In this document: positions 12,552 through 20,279 of the stretch, piece after piece | Layout of the letters: every line of letters starts with the position of its first letter | Numbering within the stretch: the stretch's first letter is position 1 | Assembly: GCA_964637835.1 (NCBI GenBank) | Contig: CAZWYF010000007.1 | Coordinates: forward strand, 47,639 to 111,638 | DNA length: 64,000 nucleotides | Direction of reading: 5' to 3' | Origin: Glo-17 sp964637835 | Lineage (GTDB): Bacteria; Krumholzibacteriota; Krumholzibacteriia; LZORAL124-64-63 | Notes under the pieces: generated by a model | Database searches by the model: none | Seen by the model: only the letters and a program-made list of their open reading frames with translations | What the model was told of the DNA's origin: nothing | Program-made: the position numbers and the translations under genes

Positions 12552-15350
12552 TTGAAGCTGATCGTCGTCGAGTCCCCCGCCAAGGCGCGCACCATCGAGA
12601 AGTTCCTCGGCTCCGAATACCGGGTCGCGGCCAGCTACGGCCACATCCGCGACCTGCCGGAGAAGGCGAGCCAGATCCCCGCGCGCTATCGCGACAAGCC
12701 CTGGAAGCGGCTCGCGGTGGACGTGGAGGGCGAGTTCACGCCCATCTACGTGGTCTCCGCCGACAGCCAGCAGCGGGTCAAGGAACTCAAGCAGCTGATG
12801 AAGAACGCCGACGAGCTGCTGCTCGCCACCGATGAGGATCGCGAGGGCGAGGCGATCAGCTGGCACCTGCTCGAGGTGCTCCAGCCCCGGATCCCCGTGC
12901 GGCGCATCACGTTCCACGAGATCACCCGCGGCGCCATCACCCACGCGCTGGAGAACCCGCGCGCCATCGACGAGAAGCTGGTCCAGGCCCAGGAGAGCCG
13001 GCGGATCCTCGACCGGCTGTACGGCTACGAGCTCTCGCCCGTGCTCTGGAAGAAGGTGCGCTCGGGACTGAGCGCCGGCCGGGTGCAGAGCGTGGCGGTG
13101 CGGCTGATCGTCGAGCGCGAGGAGGAGCGGCAGCGGTTCCAGGTGGCGGTCTACTACGACGTCGAGGCGCTGCTGTACGGCCCCGGCGGCGAGAACTTCA
13201 CCGCGCGGCTCCACGCCATCGACGACCAGCGCCTGGCGGGCGGTGCCGACTTCGACCCCGATACCGGCCAGCTCAAGAAGCCTGGCGAGCGGATCCAGCT
13301 CGACGCCGCCCTGGCCGAGGAGATCCAGGAGTGCGCGCGGTCGGCCGAATCCCTGCCCTGGCGCGTGCTCGCCGTCGAGCGCAAGGAGACCCGGCAGCGG
13401 CCCGCGCCACCGTTCATCACCTCGACGCTCCAGCAGGCCGCGGCCAACCGCCTCGGCCTCTCGCCCCAGCGCACCATGCAGATCGCCCAGCGACTCTACG
13501 AGGGCATCGACCTGGGCGGTGGCGAGCGCGTGGGTCTGATCACCTACATGCGGACCGACTCGGTGGCCATGGCCAGCCAGGCCCTGCAGGAGGCCGCCGG
13601 CTACATCCACGAGCACTTCGGCGCCGAGTACACCGACGGCCCGCGCCACTATCGCACCAGGAGCAAGGGCGCGCAGGAGGCCCACGAGGCCATCAGGCCC
13701 ACTGGCATCGGGCGGTCGCCCGAGAGCCTCGCGCCGTACCTCGACGCGCAGCAGCTCAGGCTCTATCGCCTGATCTGGAACCGCGCGGTGGCCAGCCAGA
13801 TGACCGATGCCCGGCTGGACAAGACCTCGGTGGAGCTGGGCTGCCGCTGCCACGGGCGGGATCTGCGCTGGAAGGCCAACGGCTCCATCGTCACCTTCCC
13901 GGGCTTCCTCAAGGTCTACGGCGACCGCGAGCGCGATTCGCTGCTGCCCGAGCTGCACGAGGGGCAGCTCATCCCCGATCCGCAGATCGCCGACGAGGAT
14001 CCCGACACCGACGGCGCCCAGCAGGGCGTGGCCGAGGTGCGGGCGCTGCGGCACGAGACCCAGCCACCCTCCCGCTACACGGAGGCCTCGCTGGTCAAGA
14101 AGCTGGAGGACGAGGGCATCGGTCGTCCCTCCACCTATGCGTCCATCATCTCCACCATCCAGCAACGGAATTACGTGGAGAAGAAGGGCAGCGCCCTGCT
14201 GCCCACCTACGTGGGCATGGCGGTGGTGCGGCTGCTGCGCGACCACTTCCCCCGCTACGTGGATCTGAAGTTCACCGCGGCGATGGAGGAGGACCTCGAC
14301 GCCATCGCCCGCGGCGAGGTGGATCCGCGGGACTTCCTGCGGCGTTTCTACCGCGGAGACGGCGACCGGGACGGCCTGGTGGACCGGATCCGCGACGAGA
14401 TGGAGCGCATCGACTTCCCGCGCATCCCCGTGGGCACCGACCCGCGAACCGGCGAACCGCTGCTGGTGAAGATCGGCAAGAAGTCGGTGTACGTGCAGAG
14501 GGGCGAACAGGGCGGCGAGAGCGTCACCCTGCCGGTGGACCTGCTCATCGACGAGCTCACGCCCGACGTGGCGGCCGAGCTGCTGGAGGAGAAGCGCAAG
14601 AGCCTCGAGCCCATCGGCCAGGATCCGGAGACGGGCAAGAACATCTACGCGCTCATCGGCCCCTACGGGCCCTACCTGCAGCTGGGCGAGCACGACGAGG
14701 AGCCCAAGCCCAAGCGCGTGAGCCTGGGCCGCGGCACCGACGTGCGCGCGGTGGATCTGGATCTGGCGCTGCGTCTGCTCTCGCTGCCGCGGGAACTGGG
14801 CACCGATCCGGCCACCGGCAAGGTGGTCAAGGCGGGCCTCGGGCGCTTCGGCCCCTACGTGGTGCGCGATCGGACCTTCGCCAGCGTCGAGTCCGCGGAC
14901 CAGCTCTTCTCCATCACCCTGGAGGAGGCGCTGAAGCGGATCGCGGACAAGGAGTCGGGCAAGCGGCCGGTGCTCGCCGAGGTGGGTACGCATCCCGACA
15001 GCGGCGCCACGCTCGAGGTCTGCAAGGGGCGCTACGGGCCCTACGTCACCGATGGCGAGGTGAACGCCACCCTGCCCAGGGGGCGGGAGCCGGAATCGGT
15101 GACGGTGGAGGAGGCCGTCGAGTGGCTGGCCGCGGCGGCCGAGCGCAAGGGCGCCCGGAAGGCGACGAAGAAGACGGCGAAGAAGAAGACCACCAAGAAG
15201 GCCGCCAGGAAGACGACCAGGAAGGCGACGAAGAAGACCACCAAGAAGACGGCGAAGAAGACGGCGAAGAAGAAGACTGACAAGAAGACCGCCAAGAAGA
15301 CGACGAAGAAGGCCAGCGGTCGCTCGAGCGACGGCCGGTCCGCGAGCTAG
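12552..15350 (+). CDS. topA: DNA topoisomerase I (type IA) with lysine-rich tail
   Basis: Relaxes negative supercoils through a single-strand phosphotyrosine break. TTG start chosen because it gives MKLIVVESPAKARTIEKFLG, the normal Toprim N terminus. Visible: ATDEDREGEAISWHL (Toprim acidic residues), SAGRVQSVAVRLI, and the catalytic Tyr332 in GLITYMRTDS. After the core come three GPY-type C-terminal repeats (GPYGPYLQLG, GRFGPYVVRD, GRYGPYVTDG) with no zinc-finger cysteines. The last 65 or so residues are almost only Lys, Thr and Ala, a histone H1-like basic tail similar in style to that of actinobacterial TopA. First large gene of the topA-trmFO-xerC-hslV-hslU order. Identity is certain; only the start is open. 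Confidence 0.97.
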   Translation: MKLIVVESPAKARTIEKFLGSEYRVAASYGHIRDLPEKASQIPARYRDKPWKRLAVDVEGEFTPIYVVSADSQQRVKELKQLMKNADELLLATDEDREGEAISWHLLEVLQPRIPVRRITFHEITRGAITHALENPRAIDEKLVQAQESRRILDRLYGYELSPVLWKKVRSGLSAGRVQSVAVRLIVEREEERQRFQVAVYYDVEALLYGPGGENFTARLHAIDDQRLAGGADFDPDTGQLKKPGERIQLDAALAEEIQECARSAESLPWRVLAVERKETRQRPAPPFITSTLQQAAANRLGLSPQRTMQIAQRLYEGIDLGGGERVGLITYMRTDSVAMASQALQEAAGYIHEHFGAEYTDGPRHYRTRSKGAQEAHEAIRPTGIGRSPESLAPYLDAQQLRLYRLIWNRAVASQMTDARLDKTSVELGCRCHGRDLRWKANGSIVTFPGFLKVYGDRERDSLLPELHEGQLIPDPQIADEDPDTDGAQQGVAEVRALRHETQPPSRYTEASLVKKLEDEGIGRPSTYASIISTIQQRNYVEKKGSALLPTYVGMAVVRLLRDHFPRYVDLKFTAAMEEDLDAIARGEVDPRDFLRRFYRGDGDRDGLVDRIRDEMERIDFPRIPVGTDPRTGEPLLVKIGKKSVYVQRGEQGGESVTLPVDLLIDELTPDVAAELLEEKRKSLEPIGQDPETGKNIYALIGPYGPYLQLGEHDEEPKPKRVSLGRGTDVRAVDLDLALRLLSLPRELGTDPATGKVVKAGLGRFGPYVVRDRTFASVESADQLFSITLEEALKRIADKESGKRPVLAEVGTHPDSGATLEVCKGRYGPYVTDGEVNATLPRGREPESVTVEEAVEWLAAAAERKGARKATKKTAKKKTTKKAARKTTRKATKKTTKKTAKKTAKKKTDKKTAKKTTKKASGRSSDGRSAS

Positions 15351-15366
15351 CCGCAGGGAGGACGCC

Positions 15367-16794
15367 ATGGCTCACGCCGACATCCACGTGGTGGGCGGCG
15401 GCCTCGCCGGCTGCGAGGCCGCGTTGCAGCTGGCCCATCGGGGTCGTCCCGTCACCCTGCACGAGATGCGCCCCACCGTCTCCACGCCCGCCCACACCGG
15501 TGGACAGCTGGCGGAGATCGTCTGCTCCAACAGCTTCAAGAGCACCGACCCGGGCACCGCCAGCGGGCTGCTGAAGGAGGAGCTGGACCGGCTCGGCTGC
15601 CGCCTGCTGCCCATCGCTCGCAAGGTGTCCGTGCCCGCCGGCGCCGCCCTGGCCATCGACCGCGAGCAGTTCGCCGCGGCGGTACAGGCCGCGGTGGAGG
15701 CCGAGGACCTGATCACCGTGCAGCGCGGCGAGGTTTCGCGTCTGGAGACGGCGCCGGACCGCCACTGGATCGTCGCCACCGGCCCGTTGACCAGTCCTGC
15801 GCTCCAGGAGCAGCTGGCCGAACTGACCGGGCGCGACGGGTTGCACTTCTTCGACGCCATCGCGCCCACGGTGACCCGCGAGTCGCTGGATCTCGACGTC
15901 CTCTACCGGGCCAGCCGCTACGACAAGGGCGAGGCCGACTACCTCAACGCCGCCATGGACCAGGCCCGGTACGAGGCCTTCTACGAGGCGCTCCTCGCCG
16001 CCGAGCGCCTGGCGGTCAAGGACTTCGACCGGGCCGACCTCTTCGACGGCTGCCAGCCCGTGGAGGAGATCGCCGCCGGCGGCCCGCAGTCCCTCTGCTT
16101 CGGGCCGCTCCGTCCGGTGGGCCTGCACGATCCGCGGACCGGCCAGCGGCCGCACGCCGTGGTCCAGCTCCGCCAGGAGAACGCCGCCGCCACGCTCTAC
16201 GGCCTGGTCGGCTTCCAGACCCGCCTGAAGTGGGGCGAGCAGAAGCGGGTCTTCCGCATGATCCCGGGCCTGGAGCAGGCGGAGTTCGTCCGCCTCGGCC
16301 AGATGCACCGCAACTTCTACGTGGACACGCCGCGGGTGCTGCGGCCCGACTTCGCGCTGCGGGCCGAGCCATCCATCCGACTCGCGGGACAGATCACCGG
16401 CGTCGAGGGTTATGTCGAGAGCATCGCCGGCGGCCTGGTCGCCGCCCTGCACCTGGACGCCGCGCTGTCCGGGCGCCGCCTGCCGCCCTGGCCCTACAGC
16501 ACCGTCCTGGGCGCCCTGCACCACGGTTTCCTCTTCGACGACACCAGCGAGCGGCTGACGCCCATGAACGCCAACTTCGGCATCCTGCCCGACCTCGACC
16601 GGCCGGTGAAGGGCAAGCGCGAGCGCAAGCTGGCCAAGCGCGAGGTGGCCCTGCAGGATCTGGATCTCTGGCTGCGCATGGTGACGGACGAGGCCGCCGA
16701 CGCCCGGGCGGATGACGATCCGGACGCGCAGACGGAGCTTGCCGCCGACCCGGCCCGCGGCGATGCTGACCCCGACGGCGAGGCCGGCGCCTGA
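15367..16794 (+). CDS. trmFO: Methylenetetrahydrofolate-tRNA-(uracil-5-)-methyltransferase TrmFO
   Basis: Folate- and FAD-dependent enzyme that makes m5U54 (ribothymidine) in the tRNA T loop, used by many bacteria in place of SAM-dependent TrmA. The 475 aa open with the FAD-binding VVGGGLAGCEAALQLA and the family block GGQLAEIVCSNSFKS. KWGEQKRVFRMIPGLE and MHRNFYVDTP follow in the C-terminal half. A GGGAGG box precedes the ATG. The last 35 residues are an acidic tail (ADDDPDAQTELAADP) not needed for catalysis. It sits between topA and xerC, as in Bacillus. Identity is secure. Confidence 0.97.
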   Translation: MAHADIHVVGGGLAGCEAALQLAHRGRPVTLHEMRPTVSTPAHTGGQLAEIVCSNSFKSTDPGTASGLLKEELDRLGCRLLPIARKVSVPAGAALAIDREQFAAAVQAAVEAEDLITVQRGEVSRLETAPDRHWIVATGPLTSPALQEQLAELTGRDGLHFFDAIAPTVTRESLDLDVLYRASRYDKGEADYLNAAMDQARYEAFYEALLAAERLAVKDFDRADLFDGCQPVEEIAAGGPQSLCFGPLRPVGLHDPRTGQRPHAVVQLRQENAAATLYGLVGFQTRLKWGEQKRVFRMIPGLEQAEFVRLGQMHRNFYVDTPRVLRPDFALRAEPSIRLAGQITGVEGYVESIAGGLVAALHLDAALSGRRLPPWPYSTVLGALHHGFLFDDTSERLTPMNANFGILPDLDRPVKGKRERKLAKREVALQDLDLWLRMVTDEAADARADDDPDAQTELAADPARGDADPDGEAGA

Positions 16795-16815
16795 CCGGCG
16801 GCCGGGGCGCCGCGC

Positions 16816-17781
16816 ATGATCATGAGCCTGCAACCCTTCCTCGATCACCTCGCCGTCGAGCGCGGCCTGAGCGTCCGCACGCGCGAGCACTACGCGCGCG
16901 ACCTGACCGCGTTCCTCGCCACCGCGACCGAGCTGGGCGCCGTCCCCGTCGACTGCGGCCCCGCGGACTGGCCGGACCTCGCCAGGCGTGGACTGGTCCG
17001 TGCCCACCTCGCGCGGCTGCGTCGTCTGGACCGCAGCCGCGCCACCGTCGACCGCCACCTCGCCAGCATCCGGGCGTTCTTCCGCTGGCTGCAGCTCACC
17101 GGTCGCATCGCCACCCTGCCGGACGACCTCACGGCCGGCCGTGGCGGCCGCGAACGCAGGTTGCCGGTGATGCTGGGGGAGCAGCTGGTGGAACGGCTCC
17201 TCGCCGCACCCGATCCGGCCACGGCCCGCGGCCGCCGCGACCGGGCCCTGCTCGAGATGATCTACGGCCTGGGCCTGCGCCTGAGCGAGGTCGTCGGCCT
17301 GGACCTCGGGGATCTGGACCTGATCGACGGTCGGGTCGAGGTCGAGGGCAAGGGCGGCAAGGAGCGTCTGCTGCCACTCTGCGGGGCGGCGGCCGACGCG
17401 CTCGACGATCACCTCGCGGGACGGCTGGACCCGGCCGACCTGCTCGCCCTGCGGGACGGCCGCCCCGGCCGGGAGCTGGCGCGGCGGCCGGTGTTCGAGG
17501 GACGGCCTGGCCGGCGCATCGCCCCGCGCACGGTGCAGCAGCGCGTGGCGCACCACGCCACGGAACTCGCCGGAATCGCCGGGGTATCGCCCCACACGCT
17601 ACGTCACAGCTTCGCCACCCACCTGCTGGACGGCGGAGCGGGGATCCGCATCGTCCAGGAGCTGCTCGGCCACGGCCATCTGGCCACCACGCAGATCTAC
17701 ACCCACCTCAGCCGCAGCGCGGTGCGCGAGGCCTTCCTGCGCGCGCACCCGCGGGCTCGTCATCAGGACGGAGACTCATGA
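16816..17781 (+). CDS. xerC: Tyrosine recombinase XerC
   Basis: Site-specific recombinase that resolves chromosome dimers at dif with XerD. The 321 aa hold an N-terminal SAM-like core-binding domain (LSVRTREHYARDLTAFL) and the catalytic domain with Arg155 (GLRLSEV), Lys179 (GKGGKER), His260/Arg263 (HTLRHSFATHLL), His286 (LLGHGH) and nucleophile Tyr295 (IYTHLS). All active-site residues are present. The position between trmFO and hslV is the classical chromosomal xerC/codV site, so it is a housekeeping enzyme and not a phage integrase. Its stop overlaps the hslV start by ATGA. A second Xer protein (27332-28258) is the likely partner. Confidence 0.93.
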   Translation: MIMSLQPFLDHLAVERGLSVRTREHYARDLTAFLATATELGAVPVDCGPADWPDLARRGLVRAHLARLRRLDRSRATVDRHLASIRAFFRWLQLTGRIATLPDDLTAGRGGRERRLPVMLGEQLVERLLAAPDPATARGRRDRALLEMIYGLGLRLSEVVGLDLGDLDLIDGRVEVEGKGGKERLLPLCGAAADALDDHLAGRLDPADLLALRDGRPGRELARRPVFEGRPGRRIAPRTVQQRVAHHATELAGIAGVSPHTLRHSFATHLLDGGAGIRIVQELLGHGHLATTQIYTHLSRSAVREAFLRAHPRARHQDGDS

Positions 17782-18383
17782 ACGACCATCGCGAACGCGA
17801 CCACGCCACCGGCGCCGCCGGCCTGCCCACCATCCGCTCGACCACCGTGGTGGCCGTCCTGCGCGACGGCCGCGCGGCCATGGGCAGCGACGGCCAGGTG
17901 ACCCTGGGCCAGACCGTGGCCAAGCACGGCGCGGTGAAGGTGCGCCGCCTCTTCGATGGCAAGGTGCTGGTGGGCTTCGCCGGCGGCGCCGCCGACGCGT
18001 TCACCCTCTGGGAGAAGTTCGAGGGCCACCTCGAGCGCTACAACGGCCACCTGCGCCGGGCCACCGTGGAGCTGGCCCGCGAGTGGCGGAGCGACCGCAT
18101 CCTGCGCCGCCTGGAGGCCATGATGATCGTCATGGACACCAGCGACGCGTTCATCGTCTCGGGCAATGGCGACATCATCGAGAGCGACGACGACGTGGCG
18201 GCCATCGGCTCGGGCTCGGGCTACGCCCTGGCCGCCGCCCGGGCCCTGCTGCGCAACACCCCGCTGGATGCGACGGAGGTCGTCCGTCAGAGCCTGGCCA
18301 TCGCCGGCGAGATCTGCATCTACACCAACACCCACGCCACGGTGCTGGAGATTCCCGAGACCCCGGCCGGAAAGGACGCCTAG
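17778..18383 (+). CDS. hslV: ATP-dependent protease peptidase subunit HslV
   Basis: Proteasome-like threonine peptidase that stacks with the HslU ATPase to degrade misfolded and regulatory proteins. Conserved segments: TTVVAVLRDG, GSDGQVTLG, VGFAGGAADA, RTDR-like SDRILRRLEAMM, AIGSGSGYALAAARALL and AGEICIYTN. The nucleophile should be Thr22, exposed after removal of a 21-residue leader. E. coli HslV loses only Met1, so this propeptide is unusually long; an internal start giving a shorter leader is possible, but ATG 17778 overlaps the xerC stop (ATGA). hslU starts one base after its stop. Confidence 0.96.
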   Translation: MNDHRERDHATGAAGLPTIRSTTVVAVLRDGRAAMGSDGQVTLGQTVAKHGAVKVRRLFDGKVLVGFAGGAADAFTLWEKFEGHLERYNGHLRRATVELAREWRSDRILRRLEAMMIVMDTSDAFIVSGNGDIIESDDDVAAIGSGSGYALAAARALLRNTPLDATEVVRQSLAIAGEICIYTNTHATVLEIPETPAGKDA

Positions 18384-19754
18384 ATGGAGATCCGTGAGAT
18401 CCGCCACCTCGACGGCGGCACCCAGCTGACCTGCCGCGAGGTCGTCGAGACCCTCGACCGCCACATCATCGGCCAGTACGAGGCCAAGCGCGCCGTGGCC
18501 ATCGCCCTGCGCAACCGCTGGCGCCGCATGCGGTTGCCCGAGGCCGTGCGCAACGAGGTGGTGCCCAACAACATCATCCTCATCGGCCCCACCGGCGTGG
18601 GCAAGACCGAGATCGCCCGCCGCCTGGCGCAGATCGGCGGCCTGCCCTTCCTCAAGGTGGAGGCCACCAAGTTCACCGAGAAGGGCTACGTGGGCCGCGA
18701 CGTGGACTCCATGGTGCGCGACCTGGTCGAGAACGCGGTGAACCTGGTGCGCTCGCGCAAGGAGGCCGCCGTCCGCGAGGAGATCGACCAGGCCGTGGAG
18801 GATCGCCTCACCGACCTGCTGTTCCCGCCCCTGCGCACCGACGCCGAGGATCCCGAGCGCCGCCAGCGCTGGGAGCGCAGCCGCGAGAAGGTGCGCGATC
18901 AGCTGCGGCAGGGCGTCCTGGAGGACCGCCGGGTCACCATCCGCAGCCAGCAGAGCAAGGTGCCGGTGGCCAACATCTTCACCTCGGCGGGCATGGACGT
19001 CGACCCGGGCTTCGAGGAGTCGCTCAAGAGCATGTTCCCCAAGCAGACGGTGGAGAAGGACCTCACCGTCGTCCAGGCCCGCAAGCAGCTCCACGAGGAG
19101 GAGGTCAGCCGGCGCCTCGACGACGACCAGCTGGCCCAGGAGGCCCTCGAGCTCACCGAGCAGGGCGGCATCATCTTCGTCGACGAGATCGACAAGATCG
19201 CCGGCAAGGGCGGCGGCGGCGGCAGCGGCCCGGACATCAGCCGCGAGGGCGTCCAGCGCGACCTGCTGCCCATCGTCGAGGGCACCACCGTCTCGACCAA
19301 GTACGGGACGGTGCGCACCGACCACGTGCTCTTCGTGGCCGCGGGCGCCTTCCACATGAGCAAGCCCAGCGACATGATCCCCGAGCTGCAGGGCCGCTTC
19401 CCGGTGCGCGTGGAGCTGCGCAGCCTCACGGAGGAGGACTTCGTCCGCATCCTCCGCGACACCGACAGCTCCCTGCTCAAGCAGTACCAGGCCATCCTGG
19501 ACGTGGATCAGTGCCAGCTGAAGTTCACCGAGGACAGCATCCTCGAGCTCGCGCGCATCGCCGCCGAGCTCAACAAGCGCCTCGAGAACATCGGCGCGCG
19601 CCGCCTGCAGACCATCCTCGCCCAGCTCCTGGACGACCTCCTGTTCGAGGTGCCGCACGCCATGACGGGGCCGTTCGAGGTCACGGCGGAGTTCGTGCGG
19701 GAGCGGCTGGCGCCCATCATCACCGACGAGGATCTCACTCGGTACATCCTCTAG
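18384..19754 (+). CDS. hslU: ATP-dependent protease ATPase subunit HslU
   Basis: AAA+ unfoldase partner of HslV. Walker A GPTGVGKTE with Lys74, Walker B IIFVDEIDK with Asp267/Glu268, and the family-specific I domain between them (about residues 110-245). The sensor-2 region ENIGARRLQT is followed by the C-terminal DLTRYIL, the tail that docks into HslV and opens its pore. The 456 aa are normal. The ATG directly follows the hslV TAG. Last gene of the operon; eight bases after its stop the first large palindrome begins. Confidence 0.98.
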   Translation: MEIREIRHLDGGTQLTCREVVETLDRHIIGQYEAKRAVAIALRNRWRRMRLPEAVRNEVVPNNIILIGPTGVGKTEIARRLAQIGGLPFLKVEATKFTEKGYVGRDVDSMVRDLVENAVNLVRSRKEAAVREEIDQAVEDRLTDLLFPPLRTDAEDPERRQRWERSREKVRDQLRQGVLEDRRVTIRSQQSKVPVANIFTSAGMDVDPGFEESLKSMFPKQTVEKDLTVVQARKQLHEEEVSRRLDDDQLAQEALELTEQGGIIFVDEIDKIAGKGGGGGSGPDISREGVQRDLLPIVEGTTVSTKYGTVRTDHVLFVAAGAFHMSKPSDMIPELQGRFPVRVELRSLTEEDFVRILRDTDSSLLKQYQAILDVDQCQLKFTEDSILELARIAAELNKRLENIGARRLQTILAQLLDDLLFEVPHAMTGPFEVTAEFVRERLAPIITDEDLTRYIL

Positions 19755-19761
19755 GGTGGGC

Positions 19762-19875
19762 GGTGGGGCGGGGGGTGTTCCCCCTCGTCCGGGCTGGGTC
19801 CTCGCGTTGCGGCCCCTGGACGGGGCCGCTCGCTGCGGAGGCGCCCGGACGAGGGGGAACACCCCCCGCCCCACC
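19762..19875. repeat. Palindrome A: 32-bp perfect inverted arms around a 50-nt loop
   Basis: Left arm 19762-19793 and right arm 19844-19875 are perfect reverse complements over 32 bp. The 50-nt loop 19794-19843 starts CTGGGTCCTCGC, ends GCTGCGGAGGCG, and holds an inner 8-bp hairpin (GCGGCCCC / GGGGCCGC). The loop recurs, inverted, in palindrome B with 47 of 50 bases identical, while the arms are unrelated. No T-run follows, so it is not a standard terminator. Possibly a small interspersed palindromic element. Confidence 0.9.
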
Positions 19876-19893
19876 TCGGCACCAGAGGGTACC

Positions 19894-19920
19894 GGGTGAG
19901 GGGAGTGGGGGGAGGGGGGG
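19894..19920 (+). other. Possible G-quadruplex motif
   Basis: Four G runs of 3, 4, 6 and 7 bases separated by TGA, AGT and A on the plus strand, between the two palindromes. This fits the common G3+N1-7 quadruplex pattern. Folding is not shown. Confidence 0.4.
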
Positions 19921-20028
19921 AGCGCGGCGGCGGGGTGGCGATCCGGACGAGGATGGGAACGGAGCCTCGGCTCCTGGGTTCCTTCCACGGACCATCATCT
20001 CTCGGGCGTTCCCCTGCGGGTGAGGCGT

Positions 20029-20136
20029 GCGGCGGGGAGGTGGCGCCTCTCTGCGGGCGCCTCCGCAGCGAGCGGTCCCGTCCAGGGGCCGCGAAGCGAG
20101 GACCCAGCCCGCGGAGAGGCGCCACCTCCCCGCCGC
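20029..20136. repeat. Palindrome B: 29-bp inverted arms around the same 50-nt loop, inverted
   Basis: Left arm 20029-20057 and right arm 20108-20136 pair at 28 of 29 positions; the mismatch would be a G-U pair in RNA. The 50-nt loop 20058-20107 is the reverse complement of the palindrome A loop with three differences. The arm sequence is unlike that of A, yet just as self-complementary. The two elements thus share only the loop and the architecture. Confidence 0.9.
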
Positions 20137-20148
20137 CCCCGCCCGGAG

Positions 20149-20176
20149 TGGAATTCCCGCTCCCGGCGATTATCTT
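20149..20176 (+). promoter_or_regulatory. Possible argF promoter
   Basis: A good -10 TATCTT (20171-20176) lies just after palindrome B. The -35 is poor: TGGAAT (20149-20154) at 16 bp. The leader to the argF ATG would be about 97 nt. Confidence 0.35.
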
Positions 20177-20279
20177 GGTCGAGCGAATCCCGCGGCCACC
20201 AGAGAGGCGCCGCGCCGATCCGAGTCACCCCGGAGGGCTGCCTGGGCCACGCCGGTCCCGCGACGGCCAGGAGGACGGA

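Larger units (their letters stand above)
19755..20279. other. 525-bp non-coding region with paired palindromes
   Basis: The largest gene-free stretch here, between hslU and argF. It holds palindrome A (19762-19875), a G-run segment (19894-19920), palindrome B (20029-20136) and the probable argF promoter. Open frames run through it in several frames, but they are low-complexity, fold back on themselves as inverted repeats, and lack good start sites. I see no protein or tRNA gene in it. Confidence 0.8.

Noticed and set aside
15150..15347. Tandem-repeat or mobile element
   Set aside because: AAG-rich repeats are in frame and encode the lysine-rich tail of TopA.
19762..19875. Palindrome A as the hslU terminator
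   Set aside because: No T-run follows the stem and the 50-nt loop is too long and conserved. It may still weaken readthrough, but it is not a classical terminator.
19896..20279. Upstream extension of argF, or a small basic protein in the palindrome region
   Set aside because: Translation gives repetitive Arg/Gly/Pro/Ser sequence created by the inverted repeats, present in both orientations; argF has a good ATG and ribosome site at 20280.
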